A stretch of 51,237 nt of DNA. Origin: an uncultured Pseudomonadota bacterium. Lineage in GTDB: Bacteria; Bdellovibrionota_B; Oligoflexia; Oligoflexales; CAIYRB01. The stretch spans positions 1 to 51,237 of the forward strand of contig CAIWTN010000223.1 of assembly GCA_903915625.1 (NCBI GenBank), given 5' to 3'. The notes beneath the pieces are model-generated. The model was given only the letters and a program-made list of their open reading frames with translations, was not told the DNA's origin and did not search any database. The position numbers were made by a program, and so were the translations under genes. Positions 8,402 through 16,852 of this stretch are shown here, piece by piece. Positions within the stretch are counted from its first letter, which is position 1. The number at the start of each line of letters is the position of its first letter.

Positions 8402-8708
8402 CTCCCCCCCAATGCGCCGAACTAATTGTCAGCTGTTAAAATCATTCGTCCCCAGATATCTGGCCAACTCGGACTATTAAAATGCCCTGTCAGCCAACCC
8501 CTGGGACTTCCCATATGAAAACTGTCCGCTTACAAGCTTTTGTTCTATACGCAATCTTCAAAATCGCGCAAGCTTCTTCTACTCTTTATGGTCCGCTGTT
8601 TATAAAAATATTTTTATATTGTCAATGTTAAACATTAAATAAAAACTATTGAGAACATCATTTTTAACAATCAGTAATTACAGATAAAAATATGAAACTG
8701 GTGATGCT
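8402..8708. other. A/T-rich divergent intergenic region with an 18-bp palindrome
   Basis: A region of 307 bases between divergent genes. Its right half is very A/T-rich and contains a perfect 18-bp palindrome at 8601-8618 (TATAAAAATATTTTTATA). It could be a promoter or protein-binding site for the membrane-protein gene starting at 8709. A short 38-codon frame at 8515-8631 has no good ribosome-binding site and was not accepted as a gene. Confidence 0.45.
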
Positions 8709-10184
8709 GTGAAAACTGGATTGCTATCAGGACGTCGAATTAATCGCTTACGCATGGCGGTACCACTTATTCTATTGAGTGTCATCCTCATGCGCCTTGT
8801 TTGGATGCAATTAAGACATTATCCGTTGCAGTTCAGCTCTCGTGCACTCGCTGTAAGCGAAGTGGTGCGGTCTTTATCAGGTCGAGATTGCATGGGAAGT
8901 CGACAGTTGGCCTACACAGCCGTACCAGTCTTAGCCTCGTCTCCTGAACTTATCGAGCGTGAACGGCTGCGGCCGCTTAGGTCATTGGCAATGAAACAAT
9001 TGATCACGGCACCAGGCTATGCCGCAGCTGTATTTTTATCGTGTCAGCGTGATGGGCAGGGTGAGCATGCATTAATCGTACTCAACAAAGTGCTGCTCAT
9101 GATGAGCATTTTCTGCGCCACATTAATGACGCGTTTTATTTGTAGTTCTTGGACGGTGGCCCTCATCGTAGCTGGTATGCTGCTCAGCCGTGGTCGCTTG
9201 CAGGCGGAGATTGGGACCATTAGTCCAGACTACCTAGTCATGTTCGGAGTCACTGCTTGGCTGATGTGTTGTGCCCATTTTCTACGAACGGGAGCAACCC
9301 TCAGCAGTTGCTTTGCCATCTTAGCTGCAGCATTCGCTGCTACCGCTGATATCAGTTGTTTGATTTTGTTTGTAACGATGCCAACTATTCTGGTGGGCGG
9401 GTACTTCTTCCGTCGCCAAATGGCTCGACCAGTGATTAAGCGGCTGCGAGCAGTCAGTCGCAGAAAGAGGGTATTGCGGGGAATTGACGCGCTTGGGGCT
9501 ACGCATAAAGCAGCTGAGATTGGGGTAGGGAAGAGCCCGATTACTAGAATGACGCGATCGGTGCGTTGGTTCTTGGGGATGGAGTTTCCAGCCATACTTG
9601 CGCCAAATTGGCGCCTTAATTTCCAACCTGGTGATTTGTTTCGAACCTTAGAAATTCCGTTTTTGCTTTGGGCATATTGGCAAAGACGCTGGGCCCGTTT
9701 AAGCCTTGGATGGTTGAGTGCTGGAGTTGCTGCCTCACTGCTAATACTATGCGCAGCCTGGTTTGCCGCGGATACAACTGGCATGACCACAATTCGCCAA
9801 ATGTTAATAAATCGTGGGCATGTTGGCTATGGAGCGGCTGAATGGTGGTACCACCTTCAGGCGACAATAGATGGACATTTTTTAATCAGCTTAGTGGTGA
9901 TTGGATTATGTGCCTGGCAATCGCCAGCTGCCGGTTTGCCCAGCTTCTTCGAGTGGACCTGGCTGACCATAGTCACGTTAGTCTGTCTAGTCGGCGCTAC
10001 CTTTGGCGCTGACCTTTTAGACTTTCAAGTACTACAGTCCCTGTTTGCTCTGGGTGATGCAGAACCTTGGTTACTGCATTTACAGCCGCGCGGTATCACG
10101 CTCTGGCTTGAGCCTGCGGTGCTCGGCTTTGGTGTCAGTGGAGCCTACAATTTGATGAAGGTACTCGATAGTCGCATTGCTTAA
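8709..10184 (+). CDS. Polytopic inner-membrane protein of unknown function
   Basis: A 491-residue protein with about nine or ten hydrophobic segments spread along its length and a basic cytoplasmic-looking loop near residues 235-290. The start is a GTG with only a weak GGTGA upstream. The layout of an early extracytoplasmic loop followed by many helices recalls GT-C glycosyltransferases, but I cannot point to their usual acidic motif in the first loop, so this is only a suggestion. It lies upstream of a lipoprotein gene on the same strand, about 60 bases away, at the edge of the envelope gene block. Confidence 0.7.
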   Translation: MKTGLLSGRRINRLRMAVPLILLSVILMRLVWMQLRHYPLQFSSRALAVSEVVRSLSGRDCMGSRQLAYTAVPVLASSPELIERERLRPLRSLAMKQLITAPGYAAAVFLSCQRDGQGEHALIVLNKVLLMMSIFCATLMTRFICSSWTVALIVAGMLLSRGRLQAEIGTISPDYLVMFGVTAWLMCCAHFLRTGATLSSCFAILAAAFAATADISCLILFVTMPTILVGGYFFRRQMARPVIKRLRAVSRRKRVLRGIDALGATHKAAEIGVGKSPITRMTRSVRWFLGMEFPAILAPNWRLNFQPGDLFRTLEIPFLLWAYWQRRWARLSLGWLSAGVAASLLILCAAWFAADTTGMTTIRQMLINRGHVGYGAAEWWYHLQATIDGHFLISLVVIGLCAWQSPAAGLPSFFEWTWLTIVTLVCLVGATFGADLLDFQVLQSLFALGDAEPWLLHLQPRGITLWLEPAVLGFGVSGAYNLMKVLDSRIA

Positions 10185-10244
10185 TGACGCCAAACCTGTG
10201 AATATTTGTTTAAATTAGTTCTTCAAAGTGAATGGGGGGGAGTG

Positions 10245-11066
10245 GTGCAGAAACTCCAGCTGATTCTGTTGACAATACTGGCAGCGTGCGAACATCAGTC
10301 ACAAAAGCCGGCTGAGCCTGTGACTGCGACCCCAACCAGCGAGCAACATGCAGTTAAGCCGCCACCACGAGCCTCGAATGAAAAAGCTGTGGCGGCACCT
10401 CAGGATGACCAATGTGTGCAGTTGCCGAAGTTGCCTACGGCACCTCCGGTAGTGATCCCAGGAAAGAATTTGGTCCTGACGAAACTCCTGCGGCCTTGTG
10501 TGAGTCAGACTGGTTTGCGCGGTTATGAACGCACGTCGCCTTTCTTAGCCATGGGGTTCCCCTGTACTGGTGGTAGCGGCCGGATTGAGGTTAAGGGACA
10601 TTACAATAATCCGAATCTAATCGTGTTTCTGCTAGGTACGGATTGTGGGATGTCGCCCAATAATAAAGAGGCTGCGCAAAGTTTGATCGCACAGGCTTAC
10701 GATTTACCAACGACGATGAAGCTGGCCGCGTATACCCCTTTTGTAGTGCAATACTGGGAAGTGGCTGGAGTCAGTGATGCCGACGTAGGTTATGTTATTG
10801 AAATGCGGAAAGCCCCAGCTGTGGAGGGTCTTTGGCGACGTTTCCAGCAGAAAGAACATATTCAAGTTAGGCTATACGGCCGCGAGAATACCTGGGCTCA
10901 GGGCGATAACTTTTATTCCGTTGAGGGCTATCTCAAGATGACCGGACGGACTGCCTTCGAGCTTGAAGTCTCTAAGGTAAAGTCACTGACTAAAGATGAG
11001 ATCGGAGTCATCCGTGCGCGCTGCGAGGCACTAAGGCCTAAACGTAACTGCACCGAAGTATTTTGA
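10245..11066 (+). CDS. Lipoprotein of unknown function
   Basis: The GTG at 10245, right after a GGGGGGAG site, gives a 273-residue product beginning with a short lipoprotein signal and a Leu-Ala-Ala-Cys lipobox (Cys15). A TTG at 10206 would only lengthen the N-terminus and lacks a good ribosome site. After the cysteine comes a Pro/Thr/Ala/Lys linker of about 45 residues, then a compact domain with six cysteines (CVQLP, PCVSQ, FPCTGG, TDCGM, RCEAL, NCTEV) that probably pair in the periplasm. It follows the membrane protein at 8709 on the same strand. It is convergent with the TPR lipoprotein gene, with only three bases between the stops. I recognise no family. Confidence 0.7.
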   Translation: MQKLQLILLTILAACEHQSQKPAEPVTATPTSEQHAVKPPPRASNEKAVAAPQDDQCVQLPKLPTAPPVVIPGKNLVLTKLLRPCVSQTGLRGYERTSPFLAMGFPCTGGSGRIEVKGHYNNPNLIVFLLGTDCGMSPNNKEAAQSLIAQAYDLPTTMKLAAYTPFVVQYWEVAGVSDADVGYVIEMRKAPAVEGLWRRFQQKEHIQVRLYGRENTWAQGDNFYSVEGYLKMTGRTAFELEVSKVKSLTKDEIGVIRARCEALRPKRNCTEVF

Positions 11067-11069
11067 GCG

Positions 11070-11873
11070 TCAATGACCGACGTTGGCTCCTTGAGTGAGG
11101 ACCCCCTCATCGCGCGGGGGTGGCGTGCCGATTGCCGATGGAATTGGTTTAGCGGGCCCAGATGGTCGACTGGATCCATGCGATTTTCCAGAGTTTACAA
11201 TGCGTTTTTGCAAGCGATCCAAGGCTGCCCGAAGTGGTCGGTCATCTGGGTCTAGTTCAAGCGCTCTAATCCAAGCCTTCTCGGCAAGAGGCGGATTGTA
11301 CATGCGCAGGAGCAACGTCCCCTTCATCTTATTGAGCTGGGGACTGTTGGCGAAGAAGGTAAGCAGGCTGTTAACCTCGACCAAGGCTAACTCATATTGA
11401 CGTTTCTTGAATAACTCTTTGATCTTGGCCAATCCCAAGGTGTAGCTCGGTGCTTGTTTGGGGCCGTCGCTACTGCCGACACCAAAGGCAGAATCGACCA
11501 AGGACGTATCGCCAGCTCGATCAATCCTGGGCATCCCCGCTAGCATCTCTCTGTCTGTACTGACTGGGTTTGCCGTATCACGAGTTTTTTTGCCGCTTAG
11601 AATGTCGGGATCACTCACCCCGATGTCGGATATAGGTACCTGCACATCGTAATCGTTAGCTGACCCCGGTATTTCGATACTATATTCACGATCTCCAACT
11701 GCAGATTTGATGACAAAGGTTTCTTGCGGTCCATTTCGACCTAGGCTCTCGGGCTCTGCTACGAATGGATAGGCGATATCTGTATCGCTTGGGGGCTCGT
11801 CATATAGTCTAGGGCCAACACAGGCTGTAGTGAGCAACATGCTTGCAAGCAGTTTATATCCTGCAGCGAGCAT
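11070..11873 (-). CDS. Lipoprotein with TPR-like repeats
   Basis: About 267 residues from the ATG at 11873, which has an AGG upstream and gives an ideal 17-residue lipoprotein signal ending Leu-Thr-Thr-Ala-Cys. A TTG at 11906 is the alternative start. A disordered stretch rich in Asp, Pro, Ser and Thr (about 20-150) precedes two to three TPR-like helical pairs at about 150-225, seen in YELALVEVNSLL and AEKAWIRALELDPDD, then a Pro/Ser/Gly tail. TPR lipoproteins usually hold partner proteins at the inner face of the outer membrane. It is the last gene of a leftward run of four exported proteins and probably works with them. Confidence 0.75.
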   Translation of the reverse strand: MLAAGYKLLASMLLTTACVGPRLYDEPPSDTDIAYPFVAEPESLGRNGPQETFVIKSAVGDREYSIEIPGSANDYDVQVPISDIGVSDPDILSGKKTRDTANPVSTDREMLAGMPRIDRAGDTSLVDSAFGVGSSDGPKQAPSYTLGLAKIKELFKKRQYELALVEVNSLLTFFANSPQLNKMKGTLLLRMYNPPLAEKAWIRALELDPDDRPLRAALDRLQKRIVNSGKSHGSSRPSGPAKPIPSAIGTPPPRDEGVLTQGANVGH

Positions 11874-11949
11874 TAATGGCCTAAATTTAGCTCTTGTTTT
11901 AGTCAATTTCTTTAAACACTTTCTGGATTCATTTTTGAGTCAAGCTACC

Positions 11950-13266
11950 TTAGTAATTCAATGAAAAAATAACGTCACCACCACCGCCACCCTTTACTTT
12001 GGCGGCACTGCCGCTGACATTTACTGAAGCCGGACCTATATAGTGACCATAAAACGACATGGAAAAGCGGCGTCCTAGGAAAAAGTCGAAACCGCCACGT
12101 GCTGCGGGCGCAAGATATCCGGAGGCGATGAGAGTGCCCAAGTCCAGACCGACACCGGTACGCATCTCGTTGTAGGATTCGACTTGTCCGACAAAAAGGT
12201 AAGAAAAGTGCGCGTAAAGACCGACCGCAGTTTTAAAAGCTTTCGGTACTGGTGTGCTACTTGTGGTGGTAGTGCTCGAAGTAGTACTCGACGTTGACGT
12301 CGAGCCGCTCTCTGCAGGTGCAGACGAAACCACGCTTGAGGCTGCTTGCAGGAAGGAGAACATCAAGCCCACTTCGTTGTGGCGATTGTTAAATTTCTCC
12401 GTAGAGCGAATTTGGAGATTGAGCATTGCAGAGTCCGCAGGTCTACCCGATAAATTTGGCACCGATGCACCGCCTAAGCCAACCATCAGGCGATACTCGG
12501 GCGTGTATTCCTCGCTTAGTCGTTTAGGTTCAACTTGGCTGTAATCAACTGCTAACTTTTGAAAGCGGGTCTTCAGCGTTTCGCTATTATAGCTCCGCGC
12601 CCACACCATTTCTTTTGATTGTGAGTTGAATACATTTACGGCTAGCACCATGTGGCTGGTGTGATACACCAGGATCACATCCATAAAGTTTTCAATACCC
12701 ATGGTGGTGGCGGCAGAATCGAGCTTTGCCATGTTTGTTGCAGGCGAAGTGATCATCAGCTTGCCATCGATGAGGCTCGAAGTGCGCGTTTTGCACGGAA
12801 TACAATCGAGTATACGGACCTGACTATTTTCGCGAATGCGCTCCACTATCAGAGTTTCAATGTACTCCTCATAGGTGCGTGGGATTGCGCTGCTTACTTT
12901 CACTTTCCGAACGGCGATATTCGACAATCCCTTGATTTGGCCAGCTTTGACGTCGTAACCAAATTCGGCAAGTAGTTCATCGAGGACTGCGTGAAAGCGT
13001 CGTACTTGACGCGAATTAGCCACCGGTGTCGAATCCCTAGTTTTAGCAGATTCTCTGCTGCTATTCTTTTTGTCTTCGCTGCGTCCACGCGGTTGTGATT
13101 TTTGCACGGAATTTTGATCGACTTGAGTACTGTTGTCTTCTTCCTCTTGCTCGTCTTTGTACTCGTCCGTCTCAGCGGCGCGTGCGTCAATGGCAGCAAA
13201 TGTGGTGGTAACCAACGCTATACACGTCAGTGACCGGATCGTGAATTGCCTGCCTAACAGTCGCAT
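11950..13266 (-). CDS. Exported protein: CsgG/LpoB-like domain plus C-terminal beta-barrel-like region
   Basis: A 438-residue protein with a signal peptide ending near Ala-Arg-Ala-Ala (about residue 30). It has a charged, disordered linker (31-85), a globular domain (about 88-255) and a Ser/Thr run (about 318-340). The globular domain begins NIAVRKVKVSS, contains an ILDCIPCKT cysteine pair, and ends MVWARSYNSET; it resembles the CsgG/LpoB/FlgO group of outer-membrane assembly factors. The last 150 residues alternate in the manner of outer-membrane strands and end in an aromatic residue (SLNY). I infer outer-membrane insertion with a periplasmic head. It lies between a lipoprotein gene and the TPR lipoprotein gene on the same strand. 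The similarity to CsgG is by eye only. Confidence 0.65.
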   Translation of the reverse strand: MRLLGRQFTIRSLTCIALVTTTFAAIDARAAETDEYKDEQEEEDNSTQVDQNSVQKSQPRGRSEDKKNSSRESAKTRDSTPVANSRQVRRFHAVLDELLAEFGYDVKAGQIKGLSNIAVRKVKVSSAIPRTYEEYIETLIVERIRENSQVRILDCIPCKTRTSSLIDGKLMITSPATNMAKLDSAATTMGIENFMDVILVYHTSHMVLAVNVFNSQSKEMVWARSYNSETLKTRFQKLAVDYSQVEPKRLSEEYTPEYRLMVGLGGASVPNLSGRPADSAMLNLQIRSTEKFNNRHNEVGLMFSFLQAASSVVSSAPAESGSTSTSSTTSSTTTTSSTPVPKAFKTAVGLYAHFSYLFVGQVESYNEMRTGVGLDLGTLIASGYLAPAARGGFDFFLGRRFSMSFYGHYIGPASVNVSGSAAKVKGGGGGDVIFSLNY

Positions 13267-13363
13267 AAACGTACCTATTAAAGAGCTTACTTCGGAGAGC
13301 TTGCTTCGGGCTTTCTTCGAGCTATGTTCCGTGCTCTAGGTATCGGTAAGTCCATTACTAACT

Positions 13364-14086
13364 TTAGGGTATGGGAGCTGGACCAGCAGGTTTTGCCATC
13401 ACCGGGGCAGACGCAGCGGCCTCACCGTTGTAATTGCCCATGGGCGCGCCGATTCTTTCAACGTCTCGACCAAAATACTGTTTTGATAGCTGAACATAGC
13501 GAGTGTAGAGATAATCGTAGTATCTAGTTCTGCCGTCTAAAGCATCAAGACCGCGGGCGAATATCCAGAGTGTTTTCATTCCATCTAGAAACGCTGGTGC
13601 GAGTTCGCTCATGAGTGCGCCGCCCTTATCTAAGCGCTCATCAAGACGAAGCATCATTTGATAAAAACAGAAATGGTAAATCTTGTTTTGAGACGCAGCT
13701 AAACTAGTGATTTGTGATGGCAGAGTCAGCATATCTTGTTGGTTGCCGGCTTCACCGCCGATTTTTTTGACCTTATCTATGCAGCGATAGAGCTCGTCGG
13801 CAGTTGGTTGTGGGGTCGAGTAGAGTAACACTCGGGTGTGCCAAGCCGTCGCCTTGCTCGGGTGCGGAAATGTGCTGTTATCTTGACTCTCTTCCTGGGT
13901 GTCACTTGCATCAGTGCCGTTGTCTACGTTATTTTCGGCGTCATCTTCAGCCAAATTTGCGTTGGCGTTAAGATTGTCTTCGATTCCCTCAGTCGACTTT
14001 GTGGTCGAACAAGAACTGAATGGGGATGCAGTCATGAGAAACGATACAAATATCGTAAAAGCTAGAGAAAACGCTTTGGAATTAAT
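13364..14086 (-). CDS. Lipoprotein, probable ATT start overlapping the preceding stop
   Basis: The reading frame is open up to 14221, but the part above 14086 lies in another gene and looks random. From the ATT at 14086-14084 the product begins Asn-Ser-Lys, a hydrophobic stretch and Phe-Ser-Ser-Cys about 26 residues in, which is a clean lipoprotein signal. No ATG, GTG or TTG gives such a start; the ATG inside the hydrophobic stretch leaves it too short. The ATT overlaps the preceding TAA as ATTAA, suggesting translational coupling. The mature part has an acidic, Asn-rich linker and a helical domain of about 180 residues with a HFCFYQMMLRLDERLD helix, ending in a Pro/Ala tail. Family unknown; it belongs to the leftward envelope run. 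Confidence 0.65.
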   Translation of the reverse strand: MNSKAFSLAFTIFVSFLMTASPFSSCSTTKSTEGIEDNLNANANLAEDDAENNVDNGTDASDTQEESQDNSTFPHPSKATAWHTRVLLYSTPQPTADELYRCIDKVKKIGGEAGNQQDMLTLPSQITSLAASQNKIYHFCFYQMMLRLDERLDKGGALMSELAPAFLDGMKTLWIFARGLDALDGRTRYYDYLYTRYVQLSKQYFGRDVERIGAPMGNYNGEAAASAPVMAKPAGPAPIP

Positions 14087-14978
14087 CCCAGCCCGCGATG
14101 CCGATACCAGTGTAGAAAAATGCTTTGTCTTTGCCCGTTTGAACGCCTGCCAGCAAATTGATGCCGACCGCGCCAAGCACGACATGCATGTTCCTAATTT
14201 CCAGCCAGACACCCGGAACATCGAGACCTACTCCTTTAGTAAGAAAATCACTGCTAGGATCCTGCGGCCAAACACTGCGTCCCTGTCTACTTACGGCGGC
14301 AATTCCTCCACTGAGCAACCAACCCTCGGAGGAGGTTCTCGTCTTCTCGACTACGTTCCCAGAGACTTCGCCTGGTTTCGAGATTGCTGACTCGGATGGA
14401 AGTGGGTCAATTTTGCCCACACCTATCATCGGTCCGAAATAGGTCAAACCGTAGCCGCCGGGATGTGACTGATAAAAACCATTGCCAAAAAAAGGTGCTA
14501 CACGAGCGCCGATCCACAGTTTGGCAGTGTCTTTTGCCTGTGATTTTTCATTGGTCATTTGCCAAGCGACGTTAAAATGGACTGTAGGGTCGCTGGTATA
14601 TCCCTGGCGGGAGGCGGTAGTCGAGGCGCTGGTGAAAAGCAGAGCTAATTCGAGGAAGAATTTTTTCGGATGAGGAGCCTCCGCCTCTCGGTCCAAGGCC
14701 TTTTCCAAGCTCTCAGTATAGCTGGGTGGGGTTGGTGTCTCTTCAGCCTTTTTGCGCTTTCTGCGTGAACGCATGCGCCGTAGATCTTGGTCGCTTTGTT
14801 TGTCCTCATCAATAACAGGAGGGGTGGCCGGAGTTGGGGAAGACAGACCTTCGATGAGTCCGCTGATTTGTCTAGCGGGTGCAGCGAATAGCAGCTGTGG
14901 CATCGCCAGGTACGCCACCAAGATAGCTGAGCCTAGGAGATGTATTCTACTGGGGTTTTGCATCTTTAATTGAATCAT
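14082..14978 (-). CDS. Outer-membrane beta-barrel-type protein
   Basis: A 298-residue exported protein with a signal peptide (about residues 1-33, ending Leu-Phe-Ala-Ala). A disordered, charged linker with a basic RRMRSRRKRKK cluster (about 67-80) follows, then about 190 residues rich in alternating hydrophobic and polar positions, Gly and aromatics (HFNVAWQM, WIGARVAPFFGNGFY, GYGLTYFGPMIGVG), ending in a Gly-Trp-Asp tail. This pattern suggests a small outer-membrane barrel of eight or so strands, though the last residue is not the usual Phe. It is the first gene of the leftward envelope run. Its stop overlaps the ATT start of the following lipoprotein, and it is divergent from the inner-membrane protein at 15222. 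Confidence 0.7.
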   Translation of the reverse strand: MIQLKMQNPSRIHLLGSAILVAYLAMPQLLFAAPARQISGLIEGLSSPTPATPPVIDEDKQSDQDLRRMRSRRKRKKAEETPTPPSYTESLEKALDREAEAPHPKKFFLELALLFTSASTTASRQGYTSDPTVHFNVAWQMTNEKSQAKDTAKLWIGARVAPFFGNGFYQSHPGGYGLTYFGPMIGVGKIDPLPSESAISKPGEVSGNVVEKTRTSSEGWLLSGGIAAVSRQGRSVWPQDPSSDFLTKGVGLDVPGVWLEIRNMHVVLGAVGINLLAGVQTGKDKAFFYTGIGIAGWD

Positions 14979-15221
14979 CCGACTAATTTAGCGCGTTAAC
15001 TGATATTGAGCCTGTAAAAAATTTGCCTATCTGTGGCCAATACCTCTGGGCAAGCCTTTGGGTAAGCCTTTGAACGATATTCCATGCTGGGAAAAACATG
15101 CCCATTTTTTCTTGCCGAGGTGTTCGCTAGACTGGGAAATAGGCAACTCAGTGTGTCCCCGCCAATGTCTCTACCTTCCTTTTATCTCCATATTTAAGTC
15201 TCTCCTCTTGAGGAAACTGCC

Positions 15222-16754
15222 ATGGGTGTATTGCGTATCAAAGACGGTCTTAATGAAGTTCTGATTCGCGACCCTTATGATTTGTTTACTGTTGACGCAC
15301 CGCAGCTGCAGCCGCGTACCATACGCATGGAAAAGGCGCGCGCCATGATGGTGGGTCTAGTATTTGCTACGGCCGTTTCGGCAGTAGTCTTCTGGCAGAT
15401 GCGACAGCGCACGATTGAACGTACAGATGATCCATTCGCTTATTTCGAAATAAAAGCAATAGGTGCTGATGGCCGACCGGTCACAGGCGCTTCCGTGCGT
15501 AGTGGTAACGAAGAACTTGGCATCACCGACAGTTTTGGCGAATGGCGTCGCTTCATGCGGGCTCACCTAGGTGGGACCATGGTCTTTCAACTGACGAAAA
15601 AAACTGATACCGGAACGTTAAAAGCCTTAAAGAATTTGGCAATCCCTGGCCAACTACCGGCGAACGGAGAGTTGGAGATGAAGTCGCGTGTGCTTATGCG
15701 CGATGCCAAAGTTCAAACTATGGTGGACACTCGCACGGTTGTTCGTGATGCTGCGCCCCACAATGCGCCGACTGAGTCGGCAGTGAAGGCTAGAGATACA
15801 GAGATCGACTCTTCATACGTCACGGAGCCTGCGTCTGCACCTACTGTAGTATCGAATGCTGCCACTAATGTAGCGGTAACAGCTGCGGCCAGCGCCCCTA
15901 TGACATCTACGCCCGCAACTGCACCGGTAAGCGGCCAAGCTGCGGGCCCTGGTGCTGTCCTCATCAAGGCTGACACTAACTTTAACAGCGTTTGGGTGAC
16001 GACCAGTGGCCATGCTACGGCCACCACTCGCTTGGTTGCAGAAGCGGCAAAGCAACGTATTCGCGAGCTAGGTATCAGCTTGAACGCTGCGAGCCCATGG
16101 CAAATCCGCTTGACCGACTTGGCTGTCGCTGGCTCCACCAGTCATTTGCTGAAAATTGAGGGGCAACTTGCCGGGGCGCATGGTCCTGCGCGCATCTATT
16201 CATTCCTTCGGAATTACGAGGATGCTCCAATGGCCACGGCACGTGCTCTACTCTGGGAGAGTACCGTGCATATTTCGAAGCCTTACGTAGTCGAAAAGAA
16301 GGGAGATTCGTGGGTCGTCGGACAATCTCCAGCTAAATTGTGGACAGTTGTGCCCGGACAAACGCTGTTTGACCAGAGCGGCCGTGCCTTCTCTGTGACT
16401 GGTGAAGCTGGTGGCTCGATGCGTTTAAATGTGACTGAAGGGACGCTCTGCGGTGGTGCGGCAAAGTGCGTAGTCACTAGTCCTGGTATCGAGCGTGCGC
16501 CTCCGCACGCGGACTGGACCAAGGCCCGACTCACCGTGCTCGGTGATTTGCCGAATGGTGCTACGGTCTATATTGGCGGGTATGAGGTACGCAAAATAGA
16601 TGACGGTACCTATGAATACTGGAATAATCCGCGAGTTCCAGGGATCGTGACTGTGGAGCGTGACGGTAAGATCCTCCACCGTCTGCGTTTGGCTAATCAG
16701 CGGTCTGGTTTGGCAGTGCTCAGTTTGCCATCTGCTCCGCTATCCCGTCGTTGA
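15222..16754 (+). CDS. Single-pass inner-membrane protein with large periplasmic region
   Basis: A 510-residue protein with a strong GAGG site eight bases before its ATG. Order: a cytoplasmic segment of about 40 residues, one membrane helix (about 43-59), a domain (about 72-130) resembling carboxypeptidase-regulatory/Ig-like folds (DGRPVTGASVRSGN...GITDSFGEW), a Pro/Ala/Thr/Val linker (about 185-245), a folded middle region (about 250-355), and a C-terminal PEGA-like segment (LPNGATVYIGGYEV, about 440-455). Such proteins usually span the periplasm and may touch peptidoglycan or outer-membrane partners. It is divergent from the four exported genes on its left, which suggests a joint complex. 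A terminator hairpin follows at 16793. Confidence 0.7.
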   Translation: MGVLRIKDGLNEVLIRDPYDLFTVDAPQLQPRTIRMEKARAMMVGLVFATAVSAVVFWQMRQRTIERTDDPFAYFEIKAIGADGRPVTGASVRSGNEELGITDSFGEWRRFMRAHLGGTMVFQLTKKTDTGTLKALKNLAIPGQLPANGELEMKSRVLMRDAKVQTMVDTRTVVRDAAPHNAPTESAVKARDTEIDSSYVTEPASAPTVVSNAATNVAVTAAASAPMTSTPATAPVSGQAAGPGAVLIKADTNFNSVWVTTSGHATATTRLVAEAAKQRIRELGISLNAASPWQIRLTDLAVAGSTSHLLKIEGQLAGAHGPARIYSFLRNYEDAPMATARALLWESTVHISKPYVVEKKGDSWVVGQSPAKLWTVVPGQTLFDQSGRAFSVTGEAGGSMRLNVTEGTLCGGAAKCVVTSPGIERAPPHADWTKARLTVLGDLPNGATVYIGGYEVRKIDDGTYEYWNNPRVPGIVTVERDGKILHRLRLANQRSGLAVLSLPSAPLSRR

Positions 16755-16781
16755 CAAATCATCCCTCAGAATTGACATTAT
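16751..16781 (+). promoter_or_regulatory. Possible sigma-70 promoter for serA
   Basis: TTGACA at 16751-16756, overlapping the stop of the previous gene, is followed after 19 bases by CATTAT at 16776-16781. A second TTGACA lies at 16772. The spacer is longer than ideal. If used, transcripts would cross the hairpin at 16793-16815 before reaching serA. Confidence 0.35.
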
Positions 16782-16792
16782 TCGCATGACTG

Positions 16793-16827
16793 CCGCCGGG
16801 TGTAGGCACCGGCGGTTTCCCTTTTTT
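16793..16827 (+). terminator. Rho-independent terminator or attenuator before serA
   Basis: A perfect 7-bp G/C stem, CCGCCGG (16793-16799) with CCGGCGG (16809-16815), has a 9-base loop and is followed by TTTCCCTTTTTT. This is the clearest intrinsic terminator in the window. It ends the 15222 transcript. Because only 25 bases separate it from the serA start, it could also act as an attenuator of serA. Confidence 0.7.
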
Positions 16828-16852
16828 ACCCTTGCTTGCTGCGGAAATACCC

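Noticed and set aside
8515-8631. Short 38-codon hydrophobic frame in the region before 8709
   Set aside because: No ribosome site and no similarity to anything I know; A/T-rich noncoding DNA is more likely.
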